A stretch of 64,000 bases of DNA from Streptomyces sp. WAC05374 (GCF_004353505.1 NZ_SMNQ01000010.1:124001-188000), one strand, 5' to 3'; shown: positions 36,923-45,337, numbered from the stretch's first letter. A program made the numbers and translations. The notes: generated by a model not told the origin, from the letters alone.

Positions 36923-38992
36923 ATGAAAACCAGGATTCGAGCGGTCAAGCTGCGCGTCCACAGCACAGTTGGACCCGCGGGCGCAACGGTGACGTTCACG
37001 CCCGGTTTGAACGTGCTGCGCGCTAGCAATAGTCGCGGAAAAACACAATCGTTGCAAGCTATCGTTTACTCGCTTGGACTGGAACCCATGTTCGGCCCCA
37101 ATTCCGGCACCTCGCTTGGCAGCGCCTTAACAACTCAAATTTCCTACGGGGAACCCGAGCGCGCTGTAGCTGTTCGATCTAGCTGGTGCGCTGTTGAGCT
37201 AGAGAACACGAACGGAGTTATCACTGTACAGAGAGCCGTCAAAAACAGTCGTGTACAGCCGAATCTGGTTCGGGTATGGCAAGGTCCCGCCATCACGGAG
37301 GACGCAGCAGATCTTCGACACGAAGAATACTTCGTGCGAGAATCAGGTTCCGCAAGAAATCCCCGAGGCTTCCATCGGTTCCTGACCGAGTATCTGGGTT
37401 GGCGACTCCCCTCCATTCCTAAGTACACAGGCGGCGAGGCGCTTCTTTATCCTGAAATCATTTTTCCCTTCCTTTATGCGGATCAGCGATCCTGGGGATC
37501 TGCCGGCCCTCGAGCTGTTACGCAGTATCAGCTACGCGAACCAACGCGACGAGCTGCAGAGTTCCTGCTAGGATTCGCTGGTCCGGAAACGGCTGCTCAG
37601 CGATATCGTCTCGAAGATAGACTAAAAAGTCTCCGTAGCGATTGGGCTAGCAAGCTAGCGGCGGTGCAGGCTACAGCTTCTGCCGCCGGAGGACGAGTAG
37701 TCGGCTTGCCAGAGCTGCCTGCCGGGGCTAGGAGTCGGGGCGGTTCTAGGCCAGCGCGCCCAACAGCAACCGCGGAAGCTCGCTTGCAGATCCTGGTGGA
37801 CGAGGCATGGGTAAGCGACGAGGAATTGCTGCAATCTCTGCGGGAAGCCGCTACCCCGGGGCCGGCGCCACAAGTAACCGACGTGGGGCAAGATTTAATC
37901 CAGAGTCGGCTGTCGGAGCAGGAAAGAGAGCTGACACGGCTCACCACGATGGCCAAGATTGTGGAACAGAACCTGAACCTGAACGAAAAACAAGTCGCGA
38001 TTCTTGATGAACGAATCACGGCGCTGTCCGACGAAAAGCTGAAGAACCAAGACGTCAAGACGCTACTAAGGCTGGGAGCTTCTAACGAGGTACTTGACCT
38101 CGATGTAGCGGATTGCCCTACTTGCCATCAATCGCTATCGAACGTTGAGGTGGGGCGTGTCGGCCCCGTTCTAGACGTTGACGCTACGATCTCTTTGCTG
38201 TCATCTCAGATTAGGACTTTCGAAGAGATGCGGCGTCAAGCGCGGGAGTCAGCAACAGAAAGCAGAGTCTCCTATCGAGCCGTTCGAAGGGCTGTTGACG
38301 TCTGCCGGATGGAGATCAAGGCGCTGCAGGATGACCTAGTGGTGCCCGGCGAATTCCCTAGCTCAGGGGACATTGCAAGGCGGGTTGCCGCAGAATTTCG
38401 CCTGTCCGAGTTCACCAGGGCAAGGGAGGCCGTACAGGACCTCCTTGCTGAAATGCAGGAGGTGGCGGACTCAGTATTCGAGGTTCGTTCTGAGCTTTCG
38501 AATCTCCCGAATGTGACACCGCAAGAGGACTACCGTCGCCGCGACATGCTGCAGAAATCCGTGCGAGAGCAACTGACCGACTTCGGTTTCAGTAGCTACG
38601 ATGCATCCTTGGTGAGCATTGACGAGGAGACGCTCAGGCCAGAGCGGGAGGGACTAAACCTTGATACGGATGCGAGCGCGAGTGATGTCGTCCGCACCAA
38701 GATCGCATATCTGAACGGGATTCGAGAAGTAGCGAACTCCCTGCGGACCCAGCATCCGGGCTTTCTGATGCTTGACGAGCCGCGACAGCACGAATTGGAC
38801 GAGGATCACTTTCGGGCGACGCTGCGAAGGCTTGCACAGTGCTCCAACATTGGTGACCAAGTAATCGCGACTTCTGCTGCTTCAGTGTCGGCGCTCTCTG
38901 TGATGCTGGGCTCGGCTCAGGCGAACGTCATCGATTTGGGCAGCCAGCGACTGGTTCGGCCGGCGACACGAGAAGACCCAATGGACTACTAA
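36923..38992 (+). CDS. RAD50/SMC-like ABC ATPase (ABC-3C ATPase)
   Basis: 689 residues. The N-terminal ATPase half carries a Walker A variant RASNSRGKTQSLQAIVYSL, with Ala in place of the first Gly. Long helices follow, with a CPTCHQ hairpin (CxxC, near residue 405) like a zinc-hook half. The C-terminal half has a degenerate signature (SASDVVRTKIAYL) and Walker B FLMLDEPRQHELD, then a switch-like IATSAAS. ATG 36923 has GAGGGG six bases upstream; GTG 36896 overlaps the previous stop and would add nine residues. Two in-frame TTA codons (37127-37129, 37895-37897) predict bldA dependence. It probably senses DNA or phage structures and licenses the effector. Confidence 0.78.
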   Translation: MKTRIRAVKLRVHSTVGPAGATVTFTPGLNVLRASNSRGKTQSLQAIVYSLGLEPMFGPNSGTSLGSALTTQISYGEPERAVAVRSSWCAVELENTNGVITVQRAVKNSRVQPNLVRVWQGPAITEDAADLRHEEYFVRESGSARNPRGFHRFLTEYLGWRLPSIPKYTGGEALLYPEIIFPFLYADQRSWGSAGPRAVTQYQLREPTRRAAEFLLGFAGPETAAQRYRLEDRLKSLRSDWASKLAAVQATASAAGGRVVGLPELPAGARSRGGSRPARPTATAEARLQILVDEAWVSDEELLQSLREAATPGPAPQVTDVGQDLIQSRLSEQERELTRLTTMAKIVEQNLNLNEKQVAILDERITALSDEKLKNQDVKTLLRLGASNEVLDLDVADCPTCHQSLSNVEVGRVGPVLDVDATISLLSSQIRTFEEMRRQARESATESRVSYRAVRRAVDVCRMEIKALQDDLVVPGEFPSSGDIARRVAAEFRLSEFTRAREAVQDLLAEMQEVADSVFEVRSELSNLPNVTPQEDYRRRDMLQKSVREQLTDFGFSSYDASLVSIDEETLRPEREGLNLDTDASASDVVRTKIAYLNGIREVANSLRTQHPGFLMLDEPRQHELDEDHFRATLRRLAQCSNIGDQVIATSAASVSALSVMLGSAQANVIDLGSQRLVRPATREDPMDY

Positions 38993-39489
38993 GAGCAATG
39001 GTGCCACCCGCCTGTGCCTGACCGTTCAGGTCGGCGGAGGCTTTGGGCAGGAGCTGTCATGGGGTGAAAGATCGAGGCCAGTACGCTGGTCGGCGAAATC
39101 GGGCAGTCTGTGGACCTGCCTGTGAGTGCCCGATATGGGGCCCGACCTTCGAGACTCGCCCCATAGTGGCTGCCTAAAGCCGTGCAGCCGACCGGCCCCA
39201 GCCAGAGCGGCTACCGTCCACCGCATCAGGTGTGCTCGCTCTAGCCGCGCGGCCGGCGGAGCCGGGGCCCGGAGCGGGGCGGAGACAGGAGCGTCGGCCG
39301 GCGCTGAAGCCAGAGCCGCGCGGCGAGCGGAGCAAGCTGCCTTGATGAAGCAGGGAGAGTCTTACCGCGATCAGACTGGGGCGGGGCGGTCCTCAAGACG
39401 ATCATTCTGACCTGCAACTGCTCTTCGACCGTCACCTCGCTCGCCCCGGGATCATCCTGAGCGGGCATTCACGGAAACGAGAGGGTCAC
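38993..39489. other. 497 bp, no convincing gene
   Basis: It starts with a small CCTGA-CCGT-TCAGG hairpin (about 39016-39030) that may end the ABC-3C operon. The rest is GC-richer sequence with no frame that I can support. The last 20 bp hold the ribosome site GAGAGGG of the Nudix gene. Confidence 0.45.
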
Positions 39490-40341
39490 ATGGCTGAGTC
39501 ATCCGCACTCCTCCCCCGTTACCCTGGCCAGCAGCAGCCGACGATCCGGGAGTGTGCGCCAAGGATGGGACCCAAGACGCAGAGGGTCTACGAGACGATC
39601 CGGTTCTGGATCGAGTCTGGTCGATACGCGCCCGGCGACAAGCTGCCCTCTGAACGGACGTTGAGCGCCGAGCTGGAGATTGGGCGTACTGCCCTCCGGC
39701 AGGTGCTTGCCCGCCTGGCGAACGAACGGTTCATCAAGGCGTACGGACGCAGCGCGTACCGGGTCTCGGGCGGTGAGGGCGTTCCCACTCCGGGTGACCT
39801 GAAGCCTTGGCAGATCCACGGAAGCCGCCGCATTTACGAGAATCGCTGGGTGAACCTCGAGCTGGTGGACGTGGAGCCGCCGGGCGTCGAGCGCTTCGAG
39901 CACCATGTGGTTCGGCTGCACCATGTGGCCATCACCGCTGTGGTGGATGAGCAGGAACGCGTGCTCATGCTGTGGCGGTACCGCTTTGTCCCCCAGCAGT
40001 GGGGGTGGGAGCTGCCTGGCGGGATCGTGGACGCGGGCGAGGATGCCGCCGTCACGGCCGCGCGCGAGACCGAAGAAGAGACCGGTTGGCGGCCAAGCAA
40101 GGTCGAGCATGTGGTCACTTACCAGCCGATGATCGGCATGGTCGACTCGCCACACGAGATCTTCGTGGCCCACGGCGCCACCAAGGTCGGCGAACCGACC
40201 GACGCCGAGGAAGCCGGCCACGTCGCCTGGGTCCCCCTGGACGAGGTCCCCGCCCTCATGAGTGAGGGCAAGCTAATGGGGTCGGGAACGCTGGTCGCCC
40301 TACTTCACCTGCTCGCGTCGCGCCCTACAGCCGGCCGGTAA
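39490..40341 (+). CDS. GntR-type HTH fused to Nudix hydrolase
   Basis: 283 residues. The N-terminal GntR winged helix (about 27-95; YETIRFWIESGRYAPGDKLP, then RTALRQVLARLANERFIKAYG) is joined to a Nudix domain with a perfect Nudix box (residues 178-200; G-x5-E184-x7-R192E193-T-E-EE-T-G-W). Nudix/ADP-ribose pyrophosphatase genes are a standard AICE component and probably tune excision or transfer. The DNA-binding fusion suggests a nucleotide-sensing repressor. Its end overlaps the convergent XRE gene by 17 bp. Confidence 0.88.
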   Translation: MAESSALLPRYPGQQQPTIRECAPRMGPKTQRVYETIRFWIESGRYAPGDKLPSERTLSAELEIGRTALRQVLARLANERFIKAYGRSAYRVSGGEGVPTPGDLKPWQIHGSRRIYENRWVNLELVDVEPPGVERFEHHVVRLHHVAITAVVDEQERVLMLWRYRFVPQQWGWELPGGIVDAGEDAAVTAARETEEETGWRPSKVEHVVTYQPMIGMVDSPHEIFVAHGATKVGEPTDAEEAGHVAWVPLDEVPALMSEGKLMGSGTLVALLHLLASRPTAGR

Positions 40342-41449
40342 GCAGCTCCACCCGTCGGCGATACCGCACGGACCCCGTGCGGTTCGCCAACAGCCGGGCC
40401 TGCTGGAGGTGGGAACGAGCGTCCTCTAACTCGCCCCGAGCTAGGTGCGCTTCGGCGAGGTCACTGTGGAGGCCAGACTTCGCCCGTACGAACGAACTGT
40501 CCGCCGCGCTCAGGGCCGTATACAGCTCCTCCATCGCGTCGCCGTCTCCGAGCATCGCGAGCACGTTGCCACGCCAGCGCGTCAGATGACCTTCGTTGAG
40601 GAAGATGCTCAGCATGTCGGCGTCCCGGGCCTCGGTGCCGCTCGGGAGGCTGGCCGCCGCGCGCTCAAGAGCCCGCCGGGCGTCATCGCTCATGTCAGCA
40701 CTGGCGCAAAGTTCAGCCTCGGCAGCACTGAGCCACGCCGTGAGTCGGGGTGAATGCCGCTCGGGGTGCACGCGCTGCGCGTCGCGGATCAGGTCCACAG
40801 CCATGTGGGGGCGACCGGCATCTCGGAGTACATACGCTTGCTCACCCATGGCGTGGGCCAGGTAGAGCGGGGCATCGGCCTCCTGAGCAGCCCTTTTCGC
40901 CAACTCATAGTGCCGCCATGCACGTTCCACGGAGCCAGCATCGAGCGCCTGCCAGGCGGCCAGCGTGGCTGCACCAGCAAGGGCAGTGGCGATCGGCCGT
41001 CGCGTCGTGGGGAGTACCGCAAAGGTCAGCGCATCCTCCATCGAGGCCAGATGCCCTGTCATCTGATCGACGAGACCGGCCGCCCCCATCTGTCGGTCCA
41101 TCCGGCGGAACAGCTCGGTCTGATCAAAGAACGTCTGCACCATGGATTCGCCGATGCTCTGGGCAGAGTCGATACGACTCAGCAGATCGCCGTACCCACC
41201 CGCCTGCTGGTCAGCCGAGCTCTCGGTTTCCCCACCCAACTCGGCGTCGGTGGCGCCTAGGAGGGGCCGCAGGATGGCCGCGTATCGCTCAGTGATGGGC
41301 CGCTTCCCATTTTCCCACTCCGATACGTAGGTCTTCAGGCTGGCTGTGGACGCGATGTCCATCAGATGCCCTTGCGCGTACCGCTCCATCTCGAAGATCA
41401 GGCGGTCCTGAGACCACCCGCGCGCCTTCCTGGCTGACCGTAAGCCCAT
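40325..41449 (-). CDS. XRE-family regulator with TPR-like C-terminus
   Basis: 374 residues. The HTH is near the N-terminus (GLRSARKARGWSQDRLIFEM, SLKTYVSEWENGKRP); the long helical C-terminal region (AWRHYELAKRAAQEAD, ARSHLQQARLLANRTG) looks like TPR repeats. I choose ATG 41449, which has GGAGG 11 bases upstream; an earlier start at 41494 is possible. Two kinds of palindrome lie just upstream (41514-41536 and 41625-41669). It is likely the element's copy/transfer repressor, in the place of KorSA/Pra-type regulators of other AICEs. Confidence 0.85.
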   Translation of the reverse strand: MGLRSARKARGWSQDRLIFEMERYAQGHLMDIASTASLKTYVSEWENGKRPITERYAAILRPLLGATDAELGGETESSADQQAGGYGDLLSRIDSAQSIGESMVQTFFDQTELFRRMDRQMGAAGLVDQMTGHLASMEDALTFAVLPTTRRPIATALAGAATLAAWQALDAGSVERAWRHYELAKRAAQEADAPLYLAHAMGEQAYVLRDAGRPHMAVDLIRDAQRVHPERHSPRLTAWLSAAEAELCASADMSDDARRALERAAASLPSGTEARDADMLSIFLNEGHLTRWRGNVLAMLGDGDAMEELYTALSAADSSFVRAKSGLHSDLAEAHLARGELEDARSHLQQARLLANRTGSVRYRRRVELLTGRL

Positions 41450-41513
41450 GCCTTTGTGTGCCTCCGGTGAGTAACCCACCCGGGCAGTCACCAAATCGCC
41501 GCAGGTGAGAGGG

Positions 41514-41536
41514 GGTTAACCCCACTGAGGTTAACC
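41514..41536. promoter_or_regulatory. paired GGTTAACC palindromes
   Basis: Two perfect 8-bp palindromes GGTTAACC at 41514-41521 and 41529-41536, 15 bp apart centre to centre, 65 bp upstream of the XRE start. Two sites about one and a half helical turns apart suggest cooperative binding, probably by the XRE protein itself. Confidence 0.6.
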
Positions 41537-41624
41537 CCTGTTGGCTACCGAGCGCCGCCCCTTCGCCGTTTCCTGGAGTCACGCCGAGCGACACCAAGGC
41601 AACCCCGAACGAACGGAAGGCTTG

Positions 41625-41669
41625 CTTCTGGTGCGCACCAGATGCCATGCTTCTGGTGCGCACCAGATG
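41625..41669. promoter_or_regulatory. two direct copies of a 16-bp perfect palindrome
   Basis: TCTGGTGCGCACCAGA at 41627-41642 and 41652-41667, inside identical 20-mers (41625-41644, 41650-41669), exactly 25 bp apart. It lies between divergent XRE and the plus-strand transfer operon. Strong candidate operator for a dimeric repressor such as the GntR-Nudix protein. Confidence 0.72.
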
Positions 41670-41946
41670 GGCCCCCCGGGGGGCACTAGGTCTCGCTCAG
41701 CAACGCCCGGAGGGGCCCGTGAAACGGCTCCAAAGGCAGCGCCTGTTCCTTGACAACTGCATGGGGATAACGCCGCCTCTCCTCGGCCAAGTAGGCGGCC
41801 ACGCGGACTCCGCGTGATGTACAGCGCGACTTCAGCCTTCTCCGTGGCGCTCTGGCGCTACGGCCGGTTGCCTCCTCCGCCCGTCCGGCCTCACGGCTGT
41901 ACGGGCGGGGCAGAGGGGAGCCGGATGTTCCGACTTCAACGGCGCG

Positions 41947-41974
41947 CGGCCCCGGTGTCCTACCACCGGGGCCG
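41947..41974. promoter_or_regulatory. hairpin in transfer-operon leader
   Basis: Perfect 11-bp stem CGGCCCCGGTG / CACCGGGGCCG with a six-base loop, 38 bp before the first gene of the plus-strand operon. It may be an attenuator or an mRNA-stabilising 5' hairpin. The rest of the 41450-42012 gap has no gene. Confidence 0.55.
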
Positions 41975-42012
41975 CTGTCGAGCCGTAGGACCTGCTAGGG
42001 AGACCACGACTC

Positions 42013-42282
42013 ATGGAGCCCATCGCTGCACTTCAGGCGGTTGTTACCGCCACCGCGTTCGACGGTGAGCCGTCGAACGCGGAGCTGGACGCGATCGAGC
42101 ACGAACTGCCGCTGATTCTGGTGGAGGTCGAGTTGCTGGACGCGCAGATCATGACTCTGGACCGGCCGGTCAGTGAGCTGGACGAGCGGCGTATCCGTCG
42201 GGCCCGCAACCGCGTCCTGGCTGCCCGCCGGGACCTGACCAACAAGGCCGCCGCGACGCCCCTGCCGGGGGTGGGGGCATGA
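42013..42282 (+). CDS. DUF6284-like small protein
   Basis: 89 residues. The AELDAIEHELPLILVEVELLDAQIMTLD core with ELDERRIRRARNRVLAARRDL matches my memory of the DUF6284 family found in streptomycete AICE operons. It looks helical and acidic, cytosolic, without catalytic motif. First gene of a run of closely spaced plus-strand genes; its stop overlaps the next ATG by four bases (ATGA). Function unknown. Confidence 0.7.
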   Translation: MEPIAALQAVVTATAFDGEPSNAELDAIEHELPLILVEVELLDAQIMTLDRPVSELDERRIRRARNRVLAARRDLTNKAAATPLPGVGA

Positions 42283-42728
42283 GCCACACCGACACAGCTC
42301 TGGCCACTGCTCACACTGAGGTCAAGGCGGAGCTTGCCCGTACGGACACCAAGGCGTCACTGCTGCTGGCGTTCACCGGCGCTGCGCTCGCCGGCGTCTG
42401 GACGATCGCCACCAACACCCACCTGCCCATGGCCGCCCTCGCGGTCGGCGGTCTGGGCGTCGCTGTACTGCTGGTCGTGGTGGGCGTGCTGCTGCGGGCG
42501 GTCCGGCCCAACCTCGGGGGCGGGGCTGGCTTCCCGCTGTGGGCCACGCTCACCCCGGACGGGATCGAGGCCCACCTGAGCGAGAACGGGAAGGCTGCCG
42601 ATATCGCGGGCCTGTCGCGGATCGCGGTGGCCAAGTTCACGCGCCTCCAGCGCGCCATCGATCTCACCTACGCCGCCGGCGCCCTGCTGGTCGTCGCCGC
42701 CCTCATCGTGCTGGGTGGTGCGGCGTGA
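42279..42728 (+). CDS. Pycsar-effector-like membrane protein
   Basis: 149 residues. ELARTDTKASLLLAFTGAALAG then two N-terminal transmembrane helices, a short soluble stretch (SRIAVAKFTRLQRAIDL) and a C-terminal helix. The R-x-D-x-KAS-LL start is the mark of the DUF5706/Pycsar transmembrane effector family. No nucleotide cyclase gene is adjacent, so this is either an orphan effector or a homologue recruited for plasmid transfer (Spd-like). Coupled to both neighbours by four-base overlaps (ATGA upstream, GTGA downstream). Confidence 0.7.
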   Translation: MSHTDTALATAHTEVKAELARTDTKASLLLAFTGAALAGVWTIATNTHLPMAALAVGGLGVAVLLVVVGVLLRAVRPNLGGGAGFPLWATLTPDGIEAHLSENGKAADIAGLSRIAVAKFTRLQRAIDLTYAAGALLVVAALIVLGGAA

Positions 42729-43591
42729 ACCGGGGCGGCAAGACCCTGCTCGTCCTCGCCCTGGTGGCCGTGGTCGGCATGGCGTTCCGGGTGTCGTGGA
42801 ACGCATTGCGGGACGTGGCCCGGGCGGTCGGCGCCGACAGCACCGCCGCCACGCTCTACCCGTTCGTGGTCGATGGCCTGATGGCCCTCGCCCTGGTCGC
42901 CACCCTGGTCCTGACCGACCGCGCCGATAAGCGGTTCGCGCTGCGGGTGCTGGCCGCCTACACGATCGCCTCATTGGTCCTGAACTACGTGCACGGCCTG
43001 GTGCCCGAGCTGCATGGGCGGTCGGTCGACTGGGGTCGACTGGCCGACTGGGACCCGGCGAACTGGCTGCTCGTGCTGCTGGCGACGTCGCTTCCGGTCG
43101 GGTCGATCTATTTCGGCTCCGACCTGGTCGCCAAGGTGCTCCACCACCGACCGACTCTCCTATCAGGCATGGAGAATTCGGATCAGATCGCCGTGAATCA
43201 GTCGATGCCTGACCTGGTGGAGTCGCCCCCCGAGCCGCCCGCCCCAGTGGTGAAACTGCCGGTCATGGAGCCGGTACCGGTCGACCTGCCGCTCCCGACT
43301 GACGAACCTGCCGAGTCGGCCCCGGCCGTAGCGGTAGCGGCTGCTGAGTCGGCCCGGCCAGTCCGGGCGACCGGTCGGGTGCCGGACGCGGCCCGCAGCA
43401 CCCGACCGACCCGCACTGCCGACGAGCTGCTGAACGAGGCCCGCTCGGTCACCGCCGACTGGCCCGATACCGACCTGACGGCGGAGCGCATCCGTAAGGC
43501 GCTGCGGACGTCGGCGGAGAAGGCCCGGGGGCTCCGGGACACGCTGCGGGCTGAGCGGGCCGCCGACTGTGAGTCGGAGGCGGTGGCATGA
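42725..43591 (+). CDS. DUF2637 membrane protein
   Basis: 288 residues from GTG 42725 (GTGA overlap). Four hydrophobic helices in the first ~140 residues carry the DUF2637 pattern (SWNALRDVARAVGADS, YPFVVDGLMALALVATLVL), followed by an acidic/Pro-rich spacer and an Arg/Ala helical C-terminus. DUF2637 proteins are common on streptomycete plasmids and AICEs next to tra genes and are presumed transfer- or spread-related. Its stop overlaps the next ATG by four bases. Confidence 0.84.
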   Translation: MNRGGKTLLVLALVAVVGMAFRVSWNALRDVARAVGADSTAATLYPFVVDGLMALALVATLVLTDRADKRFALRVLAAYTIASLVLNYVHGLVPELHGRSVDWGRLADWDPANWLLVLLATSLPVGSIYFGSDLVAKVLHHRPTLLSGMENSDQIAVNQSMPDLVESPPEPPAPVVKLPVMEPVPVDLPLPTDEPAESAPAVAVAAAESARPVRATGRVPDAARSTRPTRTADELLNEARSVTADWPDTDLTAERIRKALRTSAEKARGLRDTLRAERAADCESEAVA

Positions 43592-44409
43592 CGACCGCGA
43601 CAACGCCGGTCAAGGCGTTCAGCTTCGGTGGCGGCTGGCAGTCCATGGCCGCGCTCGTCATGGCCGCCACAGGCGACTTGGACTACCGCACGTTCCTGAT
43701 GGCCAACGTCGGGGACGACTCCGAGCACCCCGGCACGCTGCGCTATCTGCGCCAGTACGCGATGCCGTATGCCGAAGAGCACGGCATCGAGCTGGTGGTC
43801 TTGGACCGCGTCATGAAGCGCACCCGCATGGTCCGCACGCTGTACCAGGATCTGACGCGGGAAGGGTCGCGGTCGCTGAAGATCCCGGTGCGGATGTTGA
43901 ACGGGGCTCCGGGCACCCGCTCGTGCACAGTCAGCTTCAAAATCGAGGTCGTCGGCGACGAGCTCAAGCGCCGGGGCGCCAGCAAGAGCAACCCGGCAAC
44001 CGTCGGGATCGGCATCAACTTGGACGAGATCGGCCGGGCGAATAAGAGGCGCTGCGAGCCGCATGAGGAGATCGAGTATCCGCTCCTCGAACGCGGTATC
44101 CGCCGTATCGACTGCGCGCGCATCATCCGCAGCGCCGGACTGCCCGTGCCACCTAAGTCGTCGTGCTGGTTCTGTCCCTTCCACCGGCCCGAGACCTGGC
44201 ATGACATGCGCCGCAACGAGCCTGATCTCTTCGAGAAGGCATGTCGGCTCGAAGACCTGCTGAACCGCCGGCGCGATGAGCTCGGCAAGGACCACGTCTA
44301 CCTGATCCGCTTCGCACGGCCCTTGCGCAACGCCATCCCCGACGGCGTCGACACCCTGCCCTTCGACGACGAGGACACCGGCTGTGACTCCGGCTGGTGC
44401 ATGACCTGA
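43588..44409 (+). CDS. PAPS reductase-like PP-loop protein
   Basis: 273 residues. The N-terminal PP-loop SFGGGWQS (residues 12-19) is typical of adenine-nucleotide alpha-hydrolases such as PAPS reductases and DndC. Cys clusters (RSCTVSF, CWFCPFH, CDSGWC) could hold an Fe-S cluster or zinc. Similar genes recur in AICEs with unknown role; it need not take part in sulfate assimilation. Part of the translationally coupled run 42013-44409. Confidence 0.8.
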   Translation: MTTATTPVKAFSFGGGWQSMAALVMAATGDLDYRTFLMANVGDDSEHPGTLRYLRQYAMPYAEEHGIELVVLDRVMKRTRMVRTLYQDLTREGSRSLKIPVRMLNGAPGTRSCTVSFKIEVVGDELKRRGASKSNPATVGIGINLDEIGRANKRRCEPHEEIEYPLLERGIRRIDCARIIRSAGLPVPPKSSCWFCPFHRPETWHDMRRNEPDLFEKACRLEDLLNRRRDELGKDHVYLIRFARPLRNAIPDGVDTLPFDDEDTGCDSGWCMT

Positions 44410-44420
44410 AGGAGCCACCC

Positions 44421-44798
44421 ATGGACTCCCAGCCCGAGATCGCGCGTGTGGTGCAGCTCCCAGACGGCCGATACGTCTACGCCGACCCGGCCAGCATCGT
44501 CCCTGCCCAGCAGACCGGCCCGCAGATCGTGCACCAGCACATCCACCAGGCCGCCCCGGACCGCACGGTCCAGCGCATCGCACTCGGCTCCGGAGTGGGC
44601 GCCGGGGCGGTGGCGGCCGGCGTGTACTTCGGCCCGCTGCTCGTCGGCGCCCTGACCGCCATCGCCGCAAACCTGGCCATCCTCGCCTTCCTGGCCGTCG
44701 CCCTGACCTGGGGTGTCGTGACGGTCGTGCGCACGGTGGGCGGGGCAGAGGGTGCGGCCGCCGTCAGGAACGTGCGCCGGTCCCGTCGCCGTCGCTGA
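44421..44798 (+). CDS. DUF6251-like small membrane protein
   Basis: 125 residues. MDSQPEIARVVQLPDGRYVYAD then Gln/His-rich linker and two hydrophobic helices (AAGVYFGPLLVGALTAIAA, LAILAFLAVALTWGVVTVV), ending in a basic tail. I recall this as DUF6251, an AICE-associated family; the name is tentative. AAGGAG lies seven bases before the ATG. Probably part of the spread/transfer apparatus. Confidence 0.7.
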   Translation: MDSQPEIARVVQLPDGRYVYADPASIVPAQQTGPQIVHQHIHQAAPDRTVQRIALGSGVGAGAVAAGVYFGPLLVGALTAIAANLAILAFLAVALTWGVVTVVRTVGGAEGAAAVRNVRRSRRRR

Positions 44799-44872
44799 CG
44801 TGCTGCCCGATCCGCCCGACTGCTCGGGCGGTGAGGGGAGCCGGACAGACCGGCCCCGGAAAGGCACCCGCC

Positions 44873-45058
44873 ATGGGCAAGCACGAGCCGGAACCCAAGC
44901 TGACCGCCGGTGAGAAGGCCAAGGTCACGTACTACGTGGCCCGGATGTGCAAGCGCAGCATCGCCGGCGAGGACGTCCACCAGGCCGACCTGAAGCGCAA
45001 GGTCGACCGCGTCATCGAGAACGCCCGCAAGCGCGGAACGAAGAACCGCAGCAAGTAA
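44873..45058 (+). CDS. small basic protein, DUF6257-like
   Basis: 61 residues, Lys/Arg-rich and helical (LTAGEKAKVTYYVARMCKRSI, KRKVDRVIENARKRG). Resembles the small AICE proteins called DUF6257; no function known. Located between the DUF6251-like gene and the next small gene of the tra operon. Confidence 0.6.
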   Translation: MGKHEPEPKLTAGEKAKVTYYVARMCKRSIAGEDVHQADLKRKVDRVIENARKRGTKNRSK

Positions 45059-45081
45059 CCCGACCCGAAGGGACCACCGCC

Positions 45082-45243
45082 ATGAACAACATCTTCCGCA
45101 CCCGGCACCGGATCAGCATCGACGGCATTTACGGCAACTACACCGGCTGGCGCTGCACCTGTGGCGTCCGGGGCCGCGTCTACGGCGGCGCGTACGAGGC
45201 CAAGCGGCGCGGTGAGGAGCACGTGCGCAAGTACCGCGCCTGA
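45082..45243 (+). CDS. small Cys-pair protein (mobile element transfer type)
   Basis: 53 residues from ATG 45082 (weak ribosome site GAAGGGA upstream). WRCTCGVRGRVYGG and a basic C-terminal helix; the single CxC could bind metal as a dimer. Similar short proteins sit immediately before FtsK-like tra genes in other streptomycete elements. Function unknown. Confidence 0.6.
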   Translation: MNNIFRTRHRISIDGIYGNYTGWRCTCGVRGRVYGGAYEAKRRGEEHVRKYRA

Positions 45244-45337
45244 CTTTGCCCCGGGGCGGCCGTCACCCGGCCAAGGAAGCCGGCCGCCCCGGGCCCATCC
45301 ACGTCCAGCAACAAGGCCAGACAGGAGTACACCAAGC

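Noticed and set aside
41750..41771. TTGACA followed by GATAAC as a promoter for the transfer operon
   Set aside because: The spacing is only ten bases, far from the ~17 needed, and no other good -10 box follows.
41814..42068. 84-codon frame before the DUF6284-like gene
   Set aside because: Low-complexity Arg/Pro product overlapping the leader hairpin and the real gene start.
43588..44409. Dnd phosphorothioation system via a DndC-like protein
   Set aside because: Only a single PP-loop protein is present; no dndA, B, D or E homologue is nearby, and the gene type is common in AICEs.
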